A stretch of 43,633 bases of DNA from Caballeronia sp. (GTDB taxonomy: Bacteria; Pseudomonadota; Gammaproteobacteria; Burkholderiales; Burkholderiaceae): contig NZ_JAQGMM010000537.1 in the NCBI RefSeq assembly GCF_028292365.1, positions 1 to 43,633 on the forward strand. The letters run 5' to 3'. Shown in pieces: positions 8,015 to 15,872 of the stretch. The translations under genes were made by a program, and so were the position numbers. The notes below the pieces were generated by a model. That model was given only the letters and a program-made list of their open reading frames with translations, was not told where the DNA came from and did not search any database. Numbering within the stretch: the stretch's first letter is position 1; every line of letters starts with the position of its first letter.

Positions 8015-8713
8015 ATGTCTGCAATCCTGATCGTCGGAGATGACCCCTCAATAGCCGAACGACTATGGCTGCATGCACAGCAAGCAGGGCATCAACCTGC
8101 GATTGCATTCACGGGAAAAAAAGCGAAGGAATTAATTGATGAGCGGTTGCCAGAAGTTGTGATCCTTGACTGGACGTTGCCCGACATGACGGGCCTGTCG
8201 CTGTTGAGCGCACTTCGTTCGGTTAGAAGGACAAAAGATTTGGGTGTGATCGTGTTGGGTGAAGGCTTGCGCGAAGCAGACACATTGAAGGCACTCGAGG
8301 TCGGGGCAGACTTCTACCTCGTCAAGCCCTTTTCAACGAGAGAATTGTTTGCCCGTGTGCAGGTTATGTTGCGACCACGGCCAATTGTTCAAGCGCAGGA
8401 TGTTTTGAAAGTTGCTGCGATCACCATGTCTCTCACGTCACATCGAGTATCCGTCCGAATGGAAGATCAAGAAGTGACCATTAGCCTGTCGCCAATGGCG
8501 TTCAAACTCTTGCGTCTGTTTTTGACGCATCCCGGAGAGGTGCTTTCACGTGACACAATTTTGAAAGTAGTCTGGGCGGAACAAACCGATACTAAAGAAC
8601 GCACCGTCGATGTGTATGTCAAAATCCTCCGTGATGCGCTTAGGCCGGTCGACGCAATGATCGAAACGGTCCGGAAAGGAGGCTATCGGCTATCGAGTGG
8701 CAGTCTTCGGTGA
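8015..8713 (+). CDS. OmpR/PhoB-family response regulator, orphan
   Basis: This 232-residue protein has a receiver domain (about 3-117) and a winged-helix DNA-binding domain (about 135-227). The phosphoacceptor is D52 (VVILDWTLPDM), with acidic residues at D9/D10 and the conserved Lys in LVKPF. The usual Thr/Ser of the switch (LTA in PhoB) is replaced: the sequence reads VIVLGEGLREAD, with Gly at that place. This could change or weaken phosphorylation-driven switching. The wing motif TVDVYVKILRDALRP is intact. No histidine kinase gene is adjacent. It is divergent from the phosphoesterase gene and may control it. The last few codons (GSLR-stop) lie within a foreign hpnJ-like segment, so the natural C-terminus has probably been trimmed or replaced. 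Confidence 0.88.
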   Translation: MSAILIVGDDPSIAERLWLHAQQAGHQPAIAFTGKKAKELIDERLPEVVILDWTLPDMTGLSLLSALRSVRRTKDLGVIVLGEGLREADTLKALEVGADFYLVKPFSTRELFARVQVMLRPRPIVQAQDVLKVAAITMSLTSHRVSVRMEDQEVTISLSPMAFKLLRLFLTHPGEVLSRDTILKVVWAEQTDTKERTVDVYVKILRDALRPVDAMIETVRKGGYRLSSGSLR

Positions 8714-8837
8714 AGCGTCGCGCGATGTCCGTACGCAGGCCCTTCTTGATGTTGAGCAGGATCTGGTCGTCGCCCGACTCATAGCCAACGAGCAACAGGC
8801 GCAAGCCGTTTTCTTTCATGATTTTCAGCGTCCCGTA
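8700..8837 (-). pseudogene. hpnJ: Fragment of hopanoid radical-SAM gene hpnJ
   Basis: About 45 residues in one minus-strand frame (TLKIMKENGLRLLLVGYESG, then DDQILLNIKKGLR, then ARRFTEDC) match the internal part of HpnJ, the radical-SAM enzyme linked to the bacteriohopanetetrol side chain. Nothing before or after in that frame continues the match, and the catalytic CxxxCxxC cluster is absent, so it is a dead scrap. Its 3' side overlaps the last codons of the response regulator on the other strand, marking a recombination junction near 8698-8712. Recognition is from memory of the family. Confidence 0.65.
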
Positions 8838-9192
8838 GCCTGCCGGCCGAATAGGCTTCTTCGTCGTGGCCGAACGGCGGATATGAGCGCTCAAGATAGA
8901 CCACTGAAAACTCCGAATTGAGATAATAATATTTGCGAAATGTTTTAGTTATCCAAATCAATTAGTAGCTGCTGCGGCAAAGCGGAGGTCATTTCTCAAT
9001 GAAAGCATGTTAGCCAATGAATCACATAGCACGGCGTGCACGAACCAGGAGGAGGGTGGCAGTGCCGGGCAGACGGACGCATAGAGGTTGGCAATCAACT
9101 CTAGCGCGCAATGCCGAGCGTCAAAAGAGCGCTGATGCCGCGCCTTTGCCAGTCTTCGCCCGGGAGACCGACCAAACCCATGTTGCCTTCTG
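8838..9192. other. Gene-poor region, about 355 bp
   Basis: No supported gene. Short open frames on both strands lack ribosome binding sites. The segment around 8910-8990 is AT-rich, unlike its surroundings. Confidence 0.35.
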
Positions 9193-9513
9193 TCAGTAGG
9201 CGCCGAAAATTCGGTCGAGTGCGGACAGGATGACATCGCGGCGATCCGCAAGCGAGCCGATGTACCTGCCGAGCGCGCTCAAGGGAACAGCACTCATGGC
9301 AGGCGTGTCGAGGAAGTGTTTCTCACTACTGATCTCGAAGAACGGCAGCAAATCGGATGGTTTGCCTGAGAACCCAAGATCCGAGGTAGGTCGCAAAGGA
9401 ATCACGATGCGCGTCGGCAAGATTCCGACGTGAGTGCTCTGCACATCAAGCAGATACGGCGCAAGGCGGCGCGTCCCATCGTCGGGGTTCTCGTAGAGAT
9501 CAAAACGCGCCAC
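9193..9513 (-). CDS. ccdB: CcdB-family toxin (DNA gyrase poison family)
   Basis: The 106-residue protein matches the CcdB fold along its length: N-terminal MARFDLYENPD, central LPTRIVIPLRP, and C-terminal LSALDRIF. It starts with GTG at 9513, and that G is shared with the ccdA stop (TAGTG), giving strict translational coupling. In F-plasmid CcdB the last three residues (Trp99-Gly100-Ile101) are needed to poison gyrase. Here the tail is F-G-A-Y, so the key Trp is absent. This chromosomal copy may be weakly toxic, or act by a different contact. Partner of the CcdA-like protein just upstream. Confidence 0.88.
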   Translation of the reverse strand: MARFDLYENPDDGTRRLAPYLLDVQSTHVGILPTRIVIPLRPTSDLGFSGKPSDLLPFFEISSEKHFLDTPAMSAVPLSALGRYIGSLADRRDVILSALDRIFGAY

Positions 9514-9755
9514 TAAAACGTCCTGTGCTTTGAAAGCGGCAGCCCGTCGCGCTCAACCATTGAAGTGTATGCTGCGACCAACTCGGCATTGTCGTCGGCC
9601 CAACGGCGAGCCTCAGTCTCCTGAATTTCTTCACGCACACCACGCTCACTCGCGCGCGAAAGGTTGATCCCGAGCTCCTTGGCTCGAGTCAGAACTTCAA
9701 GCGGCAGCGTAACGTTCGTTGACTTACGTGCCCGGACTTCGAGTGCCTTACCCAT
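9513..9755 (-). CDS. ccdA: CcdA-family antitoxin
   Basis: I place the start at the ATG at 9755 (MGKALEVRARKSTNVTLP), giving 80 residues. GGAG sits 8 bases upstream, and the promoter and operator lie above it; the open frame further up would begin inside the promoter. The N-terminal half is a ribbon-helix-helix DNA-binding domain (STNVTLPLEVLTRAKELG). The C-terminal half (EARRWADDNAELVAAY) is the disordered segment that wraps CcdB in this family. It neutralises CcdB and should repress its own operon through the palindrome at 9765-9780. Confidence 0.88.
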   Translation of the reverse strand: MGKALEVRARKSTNVTLPLEVLTRAKELGINLSRASERGVREEIQETEARRWADDNAELVAAYTSMVERDGLPLSKHRTF

Positions 9756-9764
9756 GCGCATCTC

Positions 9765-9789
9765 CATGTTCAAAAACATGTGCATTATA
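9765..9789 (-). promoter_or_regulatory. ccdAB promoter (TATAAT) with overlapping palindromic operator
   Basis: On the minus strand a perfect -10 box TATAAT occupies 9789-9784, followed directly by the palindrome CATGTT-N4-AACATG (9765-9780) where transcription should start. The -35 is weak. An operator at the start site just above a ribbon-helix-helix antitoxin gene fits autorepression. Confidence 0.6.
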
Positions 9790-9875
9790 GTCCACATGAA
9801 CGATGATTCTCGTATGGGATCTTCCTCCCCGCGGTCGGTGCATTTTATTTGACATAATGCTAATTATCAATGATT

Positions 9876-9966
9876 TTGATATAGCAGCTAAGTTGTAATG
9901 TCCGCTTTTAGCCAGATTCAAATGTCCGCTTTCGGGCGGCTTAAGCTTAGCCGGCGTCGATTCCTA
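9876..9966 (+). repeat. 91-bp direct repeat, copy 1 (ISNCY left end)
   Basis: This runs from TTGATATAGCAGC to CGATTCCTA and includes the left terminus of the ISNCY element. Copy 2 lies at 11466-11556 beyond the right end with about three mismatches. Confidence 0.85.
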
Positions 9967-11449
9967 CGGCGCCGGGAGCTACGATGACGGCGACGGACAG
10001 AATCACCATGACGATGCGCGAGTTGGACCGGTTCAAAGTGATTCAGTCAGTCGTCGATGGATTGCTCAAGCCGTGGCGAGCCGCCGAGCGGCTGTCGTTG
10101 ACCACGCGCCAGGTTCGACGCCTAGCGGCACGCCTGCGCGAACAAGGACCGCCTGGGCTGATCTCGGGCCGATGCGCCAAGCCGAGCAATCACCGGATAG
10201 ATTCAGGAGTTGGCGTGCGAGCCGTGGCGGTCATCAAGGAGCGGTACGCCGATTTCGGTCCGACCTTGGCGTGCGAGAAACTGCGCGAATGCCACGATCT
10301 GAAGCTGGCCAAGGAGACGGTCAGGCGCTTGATGATCGACGCGGGCTTATGGACGCCTCGCCGACAACGTCCGCCCAAGATCCACCAGCCGAGGAACCGG
10401 CGTTCGTGCCTGGGCGAGCTGATCCAGATCGATGGCAGCGATCATCGGTGGTTCGAAGACCGGGCGCCGGCCTGCACGCTGCTGGTGTTTATCGATGATG
10501 CGACGAGCCGCTTGATGACTTTGCACTTCACCGCGACCGAGTCGACCTTCAGTTATTTCGAAGCGACGCGGCGCTATATCGAGCAGCATGGCAAGCCGAT
10601 GGCGCTCTACAGCGATAAAGCCAGCGTGTTCTCGGCCAATCACAAAAGCACTGCTGACACGGGAATAACGCAGTTCGGCCGGGCCTTATATGAACTCAAT
10701 GTCGACACCTTTTGCGCCAACAGCAGCCAGGCCAAGGGCCGCGTGGAGCGCGCCAACCTGACCTTGCAGGACCGGCTCGTGAAGGAATTGCGGTTGCGCG
10801 CAATTGACACACAGGAGGCGGCCAATGCTTATGCGCCCCACTTCATTGCCGACTTCAACAACCGGTTTGGCAAGGTACCCAAGAGCGACTACAACGCACA
10901 TAGGCCACTGCGCAGCGACGAGAATCTGGACTCAGTTTTAACGTCTCGCGCATCGCGCTGCGTGTCGAACACACTGACCGTGCAATACGATCGGGTGCTC
11001 TACCTGCTCGATGATTCACCCATAACCCGAGCGCTGATTCATCACTATCTGGAGGTGTACGAGTACCCGGATGGTCGCATCGAAATCGTGGCCAATGGCA
11101 CCGCCCTGACCTATCGCCAGTACGATCGGCTCTCGGATGTAGACCAGGGTGCCGAGATCGATAACAAGCGGCTTGGACACATCCTCGCGCTGTCTCGACA
11201 GGTGCAAACCGAGCGTGATAATCGACGCATCTCGGGCTCGCCGTCAAGGACCAATCAGGGCGAACCGGTGAGGCCGAAGATGCGGGCCAACAACACGCGC
11301 AAGCAACGCGAACTCAAGCAGATTGATCTGAACGCGATGATCTTGAGGACCTCCGAAATGCAGGCAGCCGCGGTGGGGAAACTGCTTTCTACAGAGATAA
11401 TTCTCGACCCAAAAGCGGACATTTCAACTTAGCCCGGAGGCGGACATCT
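9896..11449 (+). mobile_element. ISNCY-family insertion sequence
   Basis: A single transposase gene is bounded by imperfect inverted ends. Each end carries two ATGTCCGC boxes: 9898-9905 and 9922-9929 on the left, and their complements at 11415-11422 and 11440-11447 on the right. The exact outer bases are uncertain by a few positions. The left-end sequence recurs in direct orientation past the right end. Confidence 0.75.
9984..11432 (+). CDS. ISNCY-family transposase
   Basis: The 482-residue protein begins with a helix-turn-helix (WRAAERLSLTTRQVRRLAAR, residues about 32-51). A second HTH-like part follows, then an integrase-core (rve) domain with the DDE residues in QIDGSDHRWFE, YSDKASVF and KGRVERANLT. 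The C-terminus is basic. Length and layout match full-size ISNCY transposases of Burkholderiaceae, and the frame is intact, so it is probably active. GGGAG lies 7 bases before the ATG. An internal ATG at 10008 (MTMRELDRF) is an alternative start. Confidence 0.9.
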   Translation: MTATDRITMTMRELDRFKVIQSVVDGLLKPWRAAERLSLTTRQVRRLAARLREQGPPGLISGRCAKPSNHRIDSGVGVRAVAVIKERYADFGPTLACEKLRECHDLKLAKETVRRLMIDAGLWTPRRQRPPKIHQPRNRRSCLGELIQIDGSDHRWFEDRAPACTLLVFIDDATSRLMTLHFTATESTFSYFEATRRYIEQHGKPMALYSDKASVFSANHKSTADTGITQFGRALYELNVDTFCANSSQAKGRVERANLTLQDRLVKELRLRAIDTQEAANAYAPHFIADFNNRFGKVPKSDYNAHRPLRSDENLDSVLTSRASRCVSNTLTVQYDRVLYLLDDSPITRALIHHYLEVYEYPDGRIEIVANGTALTYRQYDRLSDVDQGAEIDNKRLGHILALSRQVQTERDNRRISGSPSRTNQGEPVRPKMRANNTRKQRELKQIDLNAMILRTSEMQAAAVGKLLSTEIILDPKADIST

Positions 11450-11465
11450 GTATCTGGCCTCGACA

Positions 11466-11556
11466 TTGATATAGCAGCTAAGTTGTAATGTCCGCTTCTA
11501 GCCATATTCAAATGTCCGCTTCCGGGCGGCTTAAGCTTAGCCGGCGTCGATTCCTA
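11466..11556 (+). repeat. 91-bp direct repeat, copy 2 (solo ISNCY left end)
   Basis: This is nearly identical to 9876-9966, including about 20 bases outside the inverted-repeat core, and stops abruptly at CCTA. It looks like the left end of a second, otherwise lost copy of the element. Confidence 0.85.
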
Positions 11557-12209
11557 GATTTATGTCAAACGCGCTGACTGTACCGGCCTTGGTATTGGGT
11601 AGGAATCCAAAGTTCATAAATCGACAATTCCTTTGCCCAAACTCTGATCGCTATGGCTGCGTAAATCGGGAAAATTAGCCTTGAACTTCAGGCGATAAAT
11701 GGTTGAGGCCGTTGCCTTCCATACCCTCACGATATCCGAGCCTGCCGTCCCGTGAGTTACGCATTTTTAGGATTCGCCTCAGCGAACGTCACGCGCAGAC
11801 ATCGCCCGATCCGCAAATCGTTGTCTGTCAGTTCAGCCGTTCGAGCAACCAGTGCAACTCGCGCTCCGCAATTTCCAGTGTCGTGCGACCAGAGAAATCG
11901 ACCCTCCTTACGGCGACGATAAGGAAGGTTGATGCAAGATGATCGGGCACGGATTATCGAGAAGCAATAAACCCATGCTATCAAGTCGAGCACGGCCTAC
12001 GCATTTAGGCCACATACCAGTGCGGGCAGGTCAGGTTCACTTCAGTGGGTAGTGAAGGCGTTCGAGGACCCGTGCCACAGCCGGATCAAGTTATGCTTCA
12101 TCGATCAAATCGTTGGTCTCGTCGCCTGCAGCTTGGCAGGCTGCGGTATTGCAACAAACCGTGTGGAATGATGTCGACGAAGGCGATACGGCTGCTGGGC
12201 AGCGCGAGA
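11557..12209. other. Gene-poor region, about 650 bp
   Basis: No gene is supported. GATTTATG (about 11556) and CATAAATC (about 11615) form a loose inverted pair of unknown meaning. Open frames near 11700-11990 have no recognisable family or ribosome binding site. Confidence 0.35.
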
Positions 12210-12971
12210 CTATTGGCCGAGATGGGACAGCGCGATCTGCGCCGGCGCGCGGGAGATCTGCATCAACCCTTCGAGAGGGTGGGCAATGTCCTCGATCAGG
12301 AAAAGAGCGCCGGAGACCGACAGCGCACAGACGAAAAGCGTCGCAATGGCGGTTGGGTTGTTGGCGCTGACCAGACCGAAACCTGCGAAGAGGATACCAA
12401 GCCAGAGTACCAGCACCGCCAGGAATGGCGTTGGTATCGCGCCCTGCCCTGGTCGGAACAGTATCCAGCGCGTTTGCGCCAGGTCGTGGCTGCGGGCCAA
12501 GGTGTCCGACTGAAGCATCCGCTGCATATCGTTTCGTGGTGCCAGTTCTCGAAGCTTTTGCTGAAATTGCTCCACGCGCACCAAGCTGTCCGGAACGTCC
12601 GCTTCGGCCTTCCCGGCACCTCCCCCGGAATAAAACAGCTCCACAGACGAGGCGTAGGTACGGCGCAGGAGCTCGCGGGCTTCCTTCGCCTCCGGGCCAT
12701 AATCGGCCAAGGTGCGATCGACCATGATGACCGTAGCCGCCGTCTGCATGAACTCGTCGTTGAGTCGGTCGAAAGAAACCTTTGCCGAGGCGATGAGGAG
12801 ACCAAGGACGAGAGCGGCGAGCGTCGCCATCAGGCCAGCCCCCAGCTTCACGATAACCGTCGAATCCTCGCTCAGGTGATGGGCGGGAAGAAAAGAGCGA
12901 AGACCCAAGCCGAGCATCCCACTGGCGAAGACGCACACAAACACGATCAAGGCGACTACCAATGAGCTCAT
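12210..12971 (-). CDS. DUF4239 (bestrophin-like) membrane protein
   Basis: The start at 12971 (MSSLVVALIVFVCVFASG) is preceded by AGGAG at good spacing, giving 253 residues. Four hydrophobic segments are visible: near 3-25, 47-67 (GAGLMATLAALVLGLLIAS), about 182-202 (LAVLVLWLGILFAGFGLVSA) and 210-232. A soluble helical domain of about 110 residues lies between TM2 and TM3. This is the arrangement of DUF4239 proteins, which are common in proteobacteria and of unknown function; a channel role has been suggested only from distant bestrophin similarity. It is monocistronic. A very long antisense frame over the same bases is a composition artefact. Confidence 0.8.
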   Translation of the reverse strand: MSSLVVALIVFVCVFASGMLGLGLRSFLPAHHLSEDSTVIVKLGAGLMATLAALVLGLLIASAKVSFDRLNDEFMQTAATVIMVDRTLADYGPEAKEARELLRRTYASSVELFYSGGGAGKAEADVPDSLVRVEQFQQKLRELAPRNDMQRMLQSDTLARSHDLAQTRWILFRPGQGAIPTPFLAVLVLWLGILFAGFGLVSANNPTAIATLFVCALSVSGALFLIEDIAHPLEGLMQISRAPAQIALSHLGQ

Positions 12972-13692
12972 GATTGACTCCTGCGGTTTGCCTCGAGGTC
13001 GCCCCCGCACGACCGGGACTGGCGAAGACCATGTTTGAGTGCTGGGATGCTACACCTACATCACAGTGCCCGACCGAGGATATCGCTTCGGCGCCGAAAT
13101 CATGTCTCATTGACGGGCGGACTCTAAGCGTCCACCATAGGGAAGTTTTAATCGCCACCTCGAACGGCGGTTTCTGTGGGCGAACACTGTCTTTCACGAT
13201 TGCCAATGTTAGACCCGCTGCGGCCCTTCGACCCCACATTCACACCTGTGCGCCTGCCGCCCTGTTACTGACCGTGGAAAATCGCGGGCAACTGCCTGAA
13301 GGCAATGGACACGAACGTGTCAGCTCCCTTAACTGATTAGAGCCACCTATGCGTTGCGCAATGTACTGCCTGCGTATACGAGGCATTGCGGCTCACGGCA
13401 TAGGTCTGAGCTGGCGGACCCAGGCGACCCGTTGAATGAACGAGACATTGACGCTCGTAGTACCGGAATATATCTCTCGAACATCCTGAGGTATCCATCC
13501 GAAAAAGCAGATCTGAAGGGACAGGCTAATGGGTCTTGCTATAAGACAATCTGGTAACGTAGGTTTGGAAAACAAAAGGATAGATCGACGAAAAGCGAGC
13601 TCGAATGCGGGCGTGGACAAGGTGCTCAAGCGGCCGCGCTATCCAGCTTCCTGTTCGGAACCGCCAGCGAGGCAGTGAGCCAGACGCTTCAG
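12972..13692. other. Gene-poor region, about 720 bp
   Basis: This lies between the DUF4239 gene and the TAXI gene. I see no supported coding sequence. Its right end leads into a strong hairpin (13693-13724) in the leader of the TAXI gene. Confidence 0.35.
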
Positions 13693-13724
13693 CTGACAGT
13701 CGCCGTCTCGCCGGCGACTGTCAG
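13693..13724 (+). promoter_or_regulatory. 13-bp perfect hairpin in the leader of the TAXI gene
   Basis: CTGACAGTCGCCG (13693-13705) and its exact complement (13712-13724) enclose a 6-base loop TCTCGC. No T-run follows. It lies 71 bp upstream of the chosen start, so it would form in the 5' leader or mark the end of an upstream transcript. Confidence 0.55.
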
Positions 13725-13794
13725 CAACTCCGCCACCTATACGCTTACTCCGAGTCCAGCCCCGCGTGAGAGACCTGACGAGAGAGGCCGAGCA

Positions 13795-15138
13795 ATGCCC
13801 AGGCATAACCCAGCGCTTCGTCGTAGCCAGAAGGTTCCCATGACACTAGGGCGCCGGCGGCTCCTCATCCTTGGCGCGGCACTGCTGCTGGCCGCGCTGG
13901 GCTGGCCGCTGGCGACAGTACTCAAGCCCGCCATGCAGCACACGATCGTCATCACGTCCGGGGCGGACAAGGGTATCTATCGCGGCTTTGCGGATCGCTA
14001 TGCCCCCATCCTGAAACGTAATGGCATCACGCTCGATATCCGCAGGTCTTCCGGTTCGATCGAGAATTATCAGCGGCTGAAGAATCCGGACAGCGAATAC
14101 GAAGTGGGCTTTATCCAGTCCGGCACCACCAGTCCAAAAGAAACAGACCGCCTGCAGATCATCGCCGCCGTCTCATATGAACCGATCTGGGTGTTTTATC
14201 GTGGTGACGCCACCGTCGACCGGCTGGCACAGCTGCGCGGCAAAAGGATCGCCATAGGCGTTCCCGGCAGCGGCCTGCTCAACGTCTCCTTGGTATTGCT
14301 CGCCGATAGTGGCATCACAGGCGACAGCACCACGCTGCTGCAAATAGATGCAGTCAAGGCATATCAAGGCCTCGAAAATGGCCAGCTGGATGCCGCATTC
14401 TTTATCGGCAGGCCCGATGCCTCCATGCAGCAAACACTTTTAAACAGTGATCTGAAGTTGATGAGTTTTGCCCAGGCCGACGCCCTGGTGCAAAAATTCC
14501 CGTCTCTGTCCAAGATTATTTTTCCGCGCGCCTCGACCAGCATCGTCAACGATCTTCCGAAGGCTGATGTCACCCTGCTGGCCGCCACGGCTCTGCTCGT
14601 GTCCAAGGACACCCTGTACCCGGCTCTCGCCTACCTGCTGCTCGAAGCGGCCAAAACGGTCCACGGCGGCGAAGATTACTTTACGCCGCTCGGCGCGTTT
14701 CCCAATCTGAACACCGAAGAGTTCCCCATCTCCGAGGAAAGCACACGCTACTTCAAGTCCGGTCGGCCCTTCCTGCAGCGCTACCTTCCGTTCTGGCTGG
14801 CCAGCTTTATCGAAAGGCGCCTGTTGATCCTGCTCCCCTTCATGGCCTTACTGCTAGGCTTGCTGCAGGCATTGCCGCGCATGGTGGAGGCGCGGATAAG
14901 AAACCGGCTGGTGGTTTGGTATCGGGAAATCAAATCGCTGGAAGATGAAATATGGAGGAACAAGCAACCAACCCCTGACCAGATTGCGAAATGGCGCGAT
15001 GAAATCGAGAACATTGATGCTCATGCCAGCCGGATACGGATTCCTCAGCGTTATTTTCAGGATGTTTACGCCCTCAAACAGGCGATTCGCGTCGTACGGG
15101 ACCGGATTTCCCATGTAGCTCAGAAGGTGAAAGAATAG
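13795..15138 (+). CDS. TAXI-family TRAP-type solute-binding protein, membrane-anchored
   Basis: I choose the ATG at 13795 (MPRHNPALRR, preceded by AGAGAGG), giving 447 residues. The longer open frame upstream crosses the leader hairpin. A signal anchor (RRLLILGAALLLAALGWPLA, about 20-39) is followed by a TAXI-type binding domain: HTIVITSGADKGIYRGFADR, GSIENYQRLKNP, and LRGKRIAIGVPGSGLLN. A second TM segment (LLILLPFMALLLGLLQAL, near 330-350) leads to a charged helical tail of about 100 residues on the other side of the membrane. Classic TAXI proteins are free periplasmic subunits of TRAP transporters that bind acidic ligands. No TRAP permease gene is nearby, so this one may act as a sensor or serve a permease elsewhere. 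Confidence 0.82.
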   Translation: MPRHNPALRRSQKVPMTLGRRRLLILGAALLLAALGWPLATVLKPAMQHTIVITSGADKGIYRGFADRYAPILKRNGITLDIRRSSGSIENYQRLKNPDSEYEVGFIQSGTTSPKETDRLQIIAAVSYEPIWVFYRGDATVDRLAQLRGKRIAIGVPGSGLLNVSLVLLADSGITGDSTTLLQIDAVKAYQGLENGQLDAAFFIGRPDASMQQTLLNSDLKLMSFAQADALVQKFPSLSKIIFPRASTSIVNDLPKADVTLLAATALLVSKDTLYPALAYLLLEAAKTVHGGEDYFTPLGAFPNLNTEEFPISEESTRYFKSGRPFLQRYLPFWLASFIERRLLILLPFMALLLGLLQALPRMVEARIRNRLVVWYREIKSLEDEIWRNKQPTPDQIAKWRDEIENIDAHASRIRIPQRYFQDVYALKQAIRVVRDRISHVAQKVKE

Positions 15139-15184
15139 CTGGGCGGCGAAAATTGTTTCGGCTGTTGGAGTTCGTCAATTCTGC

Positions 15185-15236
15185 TAGTGATGTCCACTGG
15201 CGCGCTAATATTTGCCCGTTATTTTTGCTGGCGCGG
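15185..15236 (+). repeat. Degenerate dispersed repeat, copy A
   Basis: TAGTGATGTCCACTGGCGCG followed by TAAT, TTGCCC and TTTTGCTGGCGCGG matches copy B at 16273-16321 in order and spacing, with several mismatches. The two copies bracket the BON-domain gene. Confidence 0.45.
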
Positions 15237-15645
15237 AGGCACGGCCACGCCCGCCTGTGATCGCCCGTTTTGTGTCCGCCCGACATTGGCGAAATCCCGC
15301 GTGTAACCGGGTACCGGGTCCGCCAGAAAGCGACGACGCCAGGCGATAGAAAGTCGTCCAATGGACACCGACGTGTTGCCCGCACCCACGGCTTGCACCC
15401 GCGAGAGCGATCCATGACCAAGCCGGTCGAAACATCGCTGCCACCTTTTCGCTCGCTTATCGGCGGCCTTCGGCCGCGCGGAGGTCACGGGCGTCAAGCG
15501 CAAGCCGGCCCATGTGCCGCCATTCGATGAACACTTGGGGACTGTCCGCTTCCCTGTGAACTTGAGCCGATCATGTCCGGCCCTCCGGGAACCTATCGAG
15601 GTGCCATCTCAGAAGCTTGGTGCTGCCGATCTATTGGACCAGGGT

Positions 15646-15667
15646 CAATTGGACCAAGGTCCAATTG
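15646..15667. promoter_or_regulatory. 22-bp palindrome, possible operator
   Basis: CAATTGGACC-AA-GGTCCAATTG is a perfect inverted repeat with 10-bp arms. A near-copy of one half (ATTGGACCAGGGTC) lies just before it at 15633-15646. It is about 205 bp upstream of the BON gene. The bound protein is unknown. Confidence 0.45.
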
Positions 15668-15872
15668 TTTCGCTGGAAAAACAGGAGCAGATTGCCTGTG
15701 AGCGATTGCATACCCTTGCGCGCTCGCCAAAACTCGGCCAACGGTCGGCGGGGTCTATTTGTAGGGGCCAAGGCAGGGAGCAACCTACTGCGAATCAGCA
15801 TGATCAAGCTGCACCGTAATGGCAGACCCGCGATCTCTGTGGAGATTTATCGTGGCCCAACTGGAGCTAGCA

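Larger units (their letters stand above)
15139..15872. other. Gene-poor region, about 730 bp
   Basis: It contains one copy of a degenerate repeat (15185-15236), a GCGGCC-TTC-GGCCGC hairpin (15463-15477) and a 22-bp palindrome (15646-15667). Open frames are present on both strands but none has a recognisable product. The composition suggests decayed insertion-element DNA. Confidence 0.35.

Noticed and set aside
12091-13239. 382-codon minus-strand frame over the DUF4239 gene
   Set aside because: Arg/Gly/Pro-rich with no fold-like pattern. The DUF4239 frame has a good ribosome site and four TM segments.
15514-15819. 101-codon plus-strand frame upstream of the BON gene
   Set aside because: It reads through the palindrome and has no ribosome site or family resemblance.
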